DNA of 15,795 nt from Oscillospiraceae bacterium (GTDB lineage: Bacteria > Bacillota > Clostridia > Oscillospirales > Ruminococcaceae): positions 1-15,795 of the forward strand of contig JAFLUJ010000172.1 in NCBI GenBank assembly GCA_022511485.1. Reading direction: 5' to 3'. Each line of letters opens with the position of its first letter. Within the stretch, counting starts at the first letter, position 1. The notes under the pieces were generated by a model. It saw only the letters and a list, made by a program, of their open reading frames with translations. It ran no database searches and had not been told where the DNA came from. This document shows, in pieces, positions 13,363 through 15,795 of this stretch. The position numbers were made by a program, and so were the translations under genes.

Positions 13363-14758
13363 TTCTCGCACCTCCTCCGTAAAGCTTTGGATTTCTCATA
13401 AGTTTGAATTTAGACAGGGACGCAAGCATAAGTCTTGAACAGAGAACTCCGAAGAACAGGTTCAGCACAACACCGGTGATAAGCGTGAAACCGAAGGAGT
13501 AGATTGTTCCCGCTGTTGAAGGGCCGAACATAAAGAACGCAAATTTAAGCAGCTTGGAGAAAGCACTGTCCGGTGTTCCGAATGCGCCCATAAGGATTAT
13601 AGCAACAAGGATCATTGTTACGTTGCCGTCAAGGATAGCGGAGAACGCTCTCTTGAATCCGGATTCAATAGAACCGTCCAGGGTCTTGCCGCCGGCCAGT
13701 TCTTCCTTGATACGCTCTGAGGTGATGATGTTTGCGTCAACACCCATACCTACTGCAAGGATAATACCTGCAATACCGGGAATAGTGAGGATAGATCCGT
13801 TCATGAATCCGAAGTATCCGGAGATGAATGCCAGAGTACCTGCCACCTGTCCAACGAGTGAAATAACTGCAACAGCACCGGGCAGACGGTACAGAGCTAT
13901 CATAAATACAGCAATGAACGCAAATGCGATAAGTCCGGCAATTACCATAGCTTCAAGAGCTCCCGTACCAAGGCTGGGAGAGATAGTGGAGAAGCTTGCT
14001 GTAACAAGCTTAAAGGGAAGCGCACCGGAATTGATCTTGTCAGCAAGAGCCTTTGCGCCTTCTGCGTCAAAACTTCCGGAGATCGTTGCTCTTCCGTCGC
14101 TGATAACAGCATTAACTGTAGGATAAGAGAAGCAGGTGTCATCCATCCAGATGGAGATAACTCCGTGTTCCTGATAAAGTTTTGCAGTAGCATCTGCAAA
14201 TTTTTTCGCACCATCGGTCGTCAGCTGGAGACTTACCAGGAACTCGGATGTCTGGGTATCCTGAACAGCCCGGGCCTCCTGAACATCTGAACCTACCAGA
14301 ATGACATTTTCCGCGGTGATACCTGTATACATACCAAGATCATCGACCTCGTAGCCTTCGCGGAAGGTCAGCTCGGCAGTTTCGCCCAGCTCCTTTACAG
14401 CAGCCTCCGGGTCGAAGTTTGCCTCTCCCTCTTTCCAAGGGAACCTTACGATGATACGATCGTTATTGTAGTCGATATAGCTTTCATAATCGGTAATACC
14501 AAGCTTTATCATACGCTGTACGATAACTTCCTTTGCAGCGTCAAGCTGGTCATTGGTAGCGTCGATACCATCAGGTGGGGTAAATGTTACATCAACGCCT
14601 CCCTTGATGTCTATACCAAATCGGATATTATTAACGCCCTTAACATAAACTGTCGTAATATCGCCGTAATATGTGCTGATTCCCAGAATTACGGAAACCG
14701 CAAAGAGAATTATCAGCAGACAAACGACAAAAAAGACAGGCTTTTTGACCTTCTTCAC
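13352..14758 (-). CDS. secD: Protein translocase subunit SecD
   Basis: A 468-residue polytopic protein that, with SecF, promotes late steps of Sec-dependent export. Helix 1 lies at about 7-28, followed by FGIDIKGGVDVTF (47-59), a large extracytoplasmic domain, and a six-helix RND-type bundle with GIILAVGMGVDANIITSERIKEE as the conserved TM4 motif. The extracytoplasmic head is shorter than in E. coli, as is usual in Firmicutes. The start codon is GTG with AGGAGG seven bases upstream. It is the first gene of a six-gene operon reaching glyS. Here secD and secF are separate genes rather than the fused secDF of B. subtilis, and no yajC is adjacent. Confidence 0.95.
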   Translation of the reverse strand: MKKVKKPVFFVVCLLIILFAVSVILGISTYYGDITTVYVKGVNNIRFGIDIKGGVDVTFTPPDGIDATNDQLDAAKEVIVQRMIKLGITDYESYIDYNNDRIIVRFPWKEGEANFDPEAAVKELGETAELTFREGYEVDDLGMYTGITAENVILVGSDVQEARAVQDTQTSEFLVSLQLTTDGAKKFADATAKLYQEHGVISIWMDDTCFSYPTVNAVISDGRATISGSFDAEGAKALADKINSGALPFKLVTASFSTISPSLGTGALEAMVIAGLIAFAFIAVFMIALYRLPGAVAVISLVGQVAGTLAFISGYFGFMNGSILTIPGIAGIILAVGMGVDANIITSERIKEELAGGKTLDGSIESGFKRAFSAILDGNVTMILVAIILMGAFGTPDSAFSKLLKFAFFMFGPSTAGTIYSFGFTLITGVVLNLFFGVLCSRLMLASLSKFKLMRNPKLYGGGARNEQ

Positions 14759-14775
14759 GATTTAACCTCCTGTTA

Positions 14776-14791
14776 TGCCGTATTAACGGCA
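14776..14791 (-). promoter_or_regulatory. Hairpin in the secD leader
   Basis: TGCCGT and ACGGCA form a perfect 6-bp stem with a 4-base loop, ending four bases before the AGGAGG site of secD. It could influence initiation or message stability; it has no T-tract and is not a terminator. Confidence 0.5.
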
Positions 14792-14805
14792 AAAATTATC
14801 ATTTT

Positions 14806-14834
14806 ATTATACCATTATTTTCACGTTGTGTCAA
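14806..14834 (-). promoter_or_regulatory. Promoter of the secD-secF-glyS operon
   Basis: On the minus strand TTGACA (14829-14834), 17 bases, then TATAAT (14806-14811). Initiation would be near 14799, with a leader of about 40 bases. Confidence 0.9.
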
Positions 14835-14924
14835 TAGCTCATTTATTACATTTTACCCAAAAATCTGTTACTTTTCTGTCCGATACAGAACAAAATTACA
14901 GTGGCTTTATATTTTCAGAAAACT

Positions 14925-15599
14925 TCATTTCAGCAATCTGATTACATCCATAGAAGCAAGATTCCTATTGGTATAATATGGATCATTTGTTACTTCTTGT
15001 ATAATTTCAACAAAGTCAGGAACGTCCGCAGTGTCTGTCTCACTTTCAAGCTCTGCTTCCATCAGAGCGTATCCGGATTCAGCTGTATTTTCAAATACAT
15101 CAAGCTCGAATGTCAGTCCTCCATAAGGAATAATATACCTGCGTTTTTTGATAGTATTCAGGATAGTCTGCTTTTTAAGGGAAAGATACTCCTCCTCTGT
15201 GATCTCTCTTTCATTTTCGATACGAACAGCGGAGCTTCCTGTCCTTGCCTTTTCGGTGTAGATGAATTTATCGTCCAGACGTCTTATACGTCCCTGGAAA
15301 CCGCTTTCCGGGGACAGATACGCCTGTTCAATGCGGTGGAATGAGAAATCGCTGATATTTTCCGGTATCTTCACAAGCCAGCGGCGTTCAATCTCAAGAG
15401 TAAGAAGCCGCTCCCCTCTTCCGGAGATGGCTTCGTCGCTGTAAAAATCATTGCCGGTGATCTCTGCAATAACTTCAAAACCATCAGTGGTGAGATCTGT
15501 TTCAAGGATGGCGGCATTCTTTTCGTTTTTATAGGTTTTGAGCGTATAGCCGTCCTTCTGTATAATGCTTTCCGGGATCTTGATAAGGTATTTTTTCAT
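14925..15599 (-). CDS. CYTH-domain protein with an N-terminal extension
   Basis: A 224-residue protein. From about residue 68 on it carries the CYTH (triphosphate tunnel) fold: LEIERRWLV with the ExExR motif (Glu69, Glu71, Arg73), GRIRRL (103-108), EKARTGSSAVRIENEREIT, KKRRYIIPYG, FELDVFE and MEAELESE, which supply the ring of charged residues lining the tunnel. Such enzymes hydrolyse triphosphates or make cyclic nucleotides using divalent metal; which one applies here is unknown. The first 65 residues are not part of the usual fold. Their opening KYLIKIPESI echoes RWLVKIPENI at 73-82, suggesting a partial internal duplication. GGAGG precedes the ATG by seven bases. The gene stands alone upstream of secD. 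Confidence 0.85.
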   Translation of the reverse strand: MKKYLIKIPESIIQKDGYTLKTYKNEKNAAILETDLTTDGFEVIAEITGNDFYSDEAISGRGERLLTLEIERRWLVKIPENISDFSFHRIEQAYLSPESGFQGRIRRLDDKFIYTEKARTGSSAVRIENEREITEEEYLSLKKQTILNTIKKRRYIIPYGGLTFELDVFENTAESGYALMEAELESETDTADVPDFVEIIQEVTNDPYYTNRNLASMDVIRLLK

Positions 15600-15639
15600 G
15601 TTATGACCTCCAAAGGATAATCATAATTTAGCACATTGT

Positions 15640-15795
15640 CTCTGCGTTCCTATCGGGGGAGACCCTTTTGAAGCGGGGCAGCCCCCGAACCCCCTCCCTA
15701 AAACTTTTATATATTTTTGAATATGGAGGGCACGCCCTCCATATTCAAAAATAGAACAAAGTCTTTGGAAAGGGGTCTGGGGAATAACCTTTCTT
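15640..15795. repeat. GC-rich intergenic repeat with a 19-bp perfect hairpin
   Basis: The arms 15713-15731 and 15734-15752 are exact reverse complements separated by two bases (AC). Each arm contains GAATATGGAGGGC. Around it lie G-run and C-run blocks (GGGGGAGACCC, GCGGGGCAGCCCCC, CCCCCTCCC, AAAGGGGTCTGGGG), and no ORF is supported. The style matches the dispersed intergenic hairpin repeats seen in Ruminococcus-type genomes. Its ends are not clear because the window stops inside it. Confidence 0.65.

Overview
The window looks like chromosomal DNA from an anaerobic, low-to-mid-GC Gram-positive bacterium of the Clostridia, most like Ruminococcus and its relatives (Oscillospiraceae). Grounds: a reverse rubrerythrin, a ClpC-type ATPase, class II fructose-bisphosphate aldolase, dimeric-type GlyRS with a zinc-ribbon insertion, separate secD and secF, purine-rich Shine-Dalgarno sites, near-consensus TTGACA-17-TATAAT promoters, and a GC-rich hairpin repeat at the right edge. 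The assignment rests on gene content and style alone; no database search was possible.

Layout. Positions 1-3160: aroQ (minus) and a clpC-like gene (plus) diverge from a shared intergenic region. 3260-3950: monocistronic reverse rubrerythrin with its own promoter and a strong terminator. 3950-4200: an AT-rich gap with four copies of AAATGGTAC around a small palindrome, then a promoter bracketed by an 11-bp direct repeat. 4218-5996: an operon of a small XRE-type regulator and three tandem paralogous four-helix membrane proteins. 6050-7085: fructose-bisphosphate aldolase with promoter, leader hairpin and bidirectional terminator. 7083-8975: an accessory-looking segment with a Thr-linker membrane-anchored protein, a divergent XRE regulator, and a convergent PBECR4-like gene that is frameshifted. 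8998-9226: a structured RNA gene on the minus strand with a perfect promoter, a long-range closing stem and an intrinsic terminator lying just upstream of the PBECR4-like gene. 9287-14758: a tightly packed six-gene minus-strand operon, secD-secF-EamA transporter-membrane protein-sugar phosphate isomerase-glyS. 14925-15599: a CYTH-domain protein, followed by a 19-bp perfect-hairpin repeat.

How the parts work together. The core genes cover shikimate synthesis (aroQ), protein quality control (clpC), peroxide detoxification (rubrerythrin), glycolysis (fba), Sec export (secDF) and tRNA charging (glyS). The accessory parts are the XRE plus triple-membrane-protein operon and the region between fba and glyS.

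The most notable points are: (1) glyS carries an in-frame TGA exactly where a zinc-ribbon cysteine is expected, with the rest of the protein intact; (2) an unassigned ~230-nt structured RNA sits between glyS and a PBECR4-like gene that has no visible promoter of its own; (3) the three-paralogue membrane operon has a candidate autoregulatory direct repeat at its promoter; (4) the AAATGGTAC repeat cluster resembles a recombinase attachment site without a recombinase.
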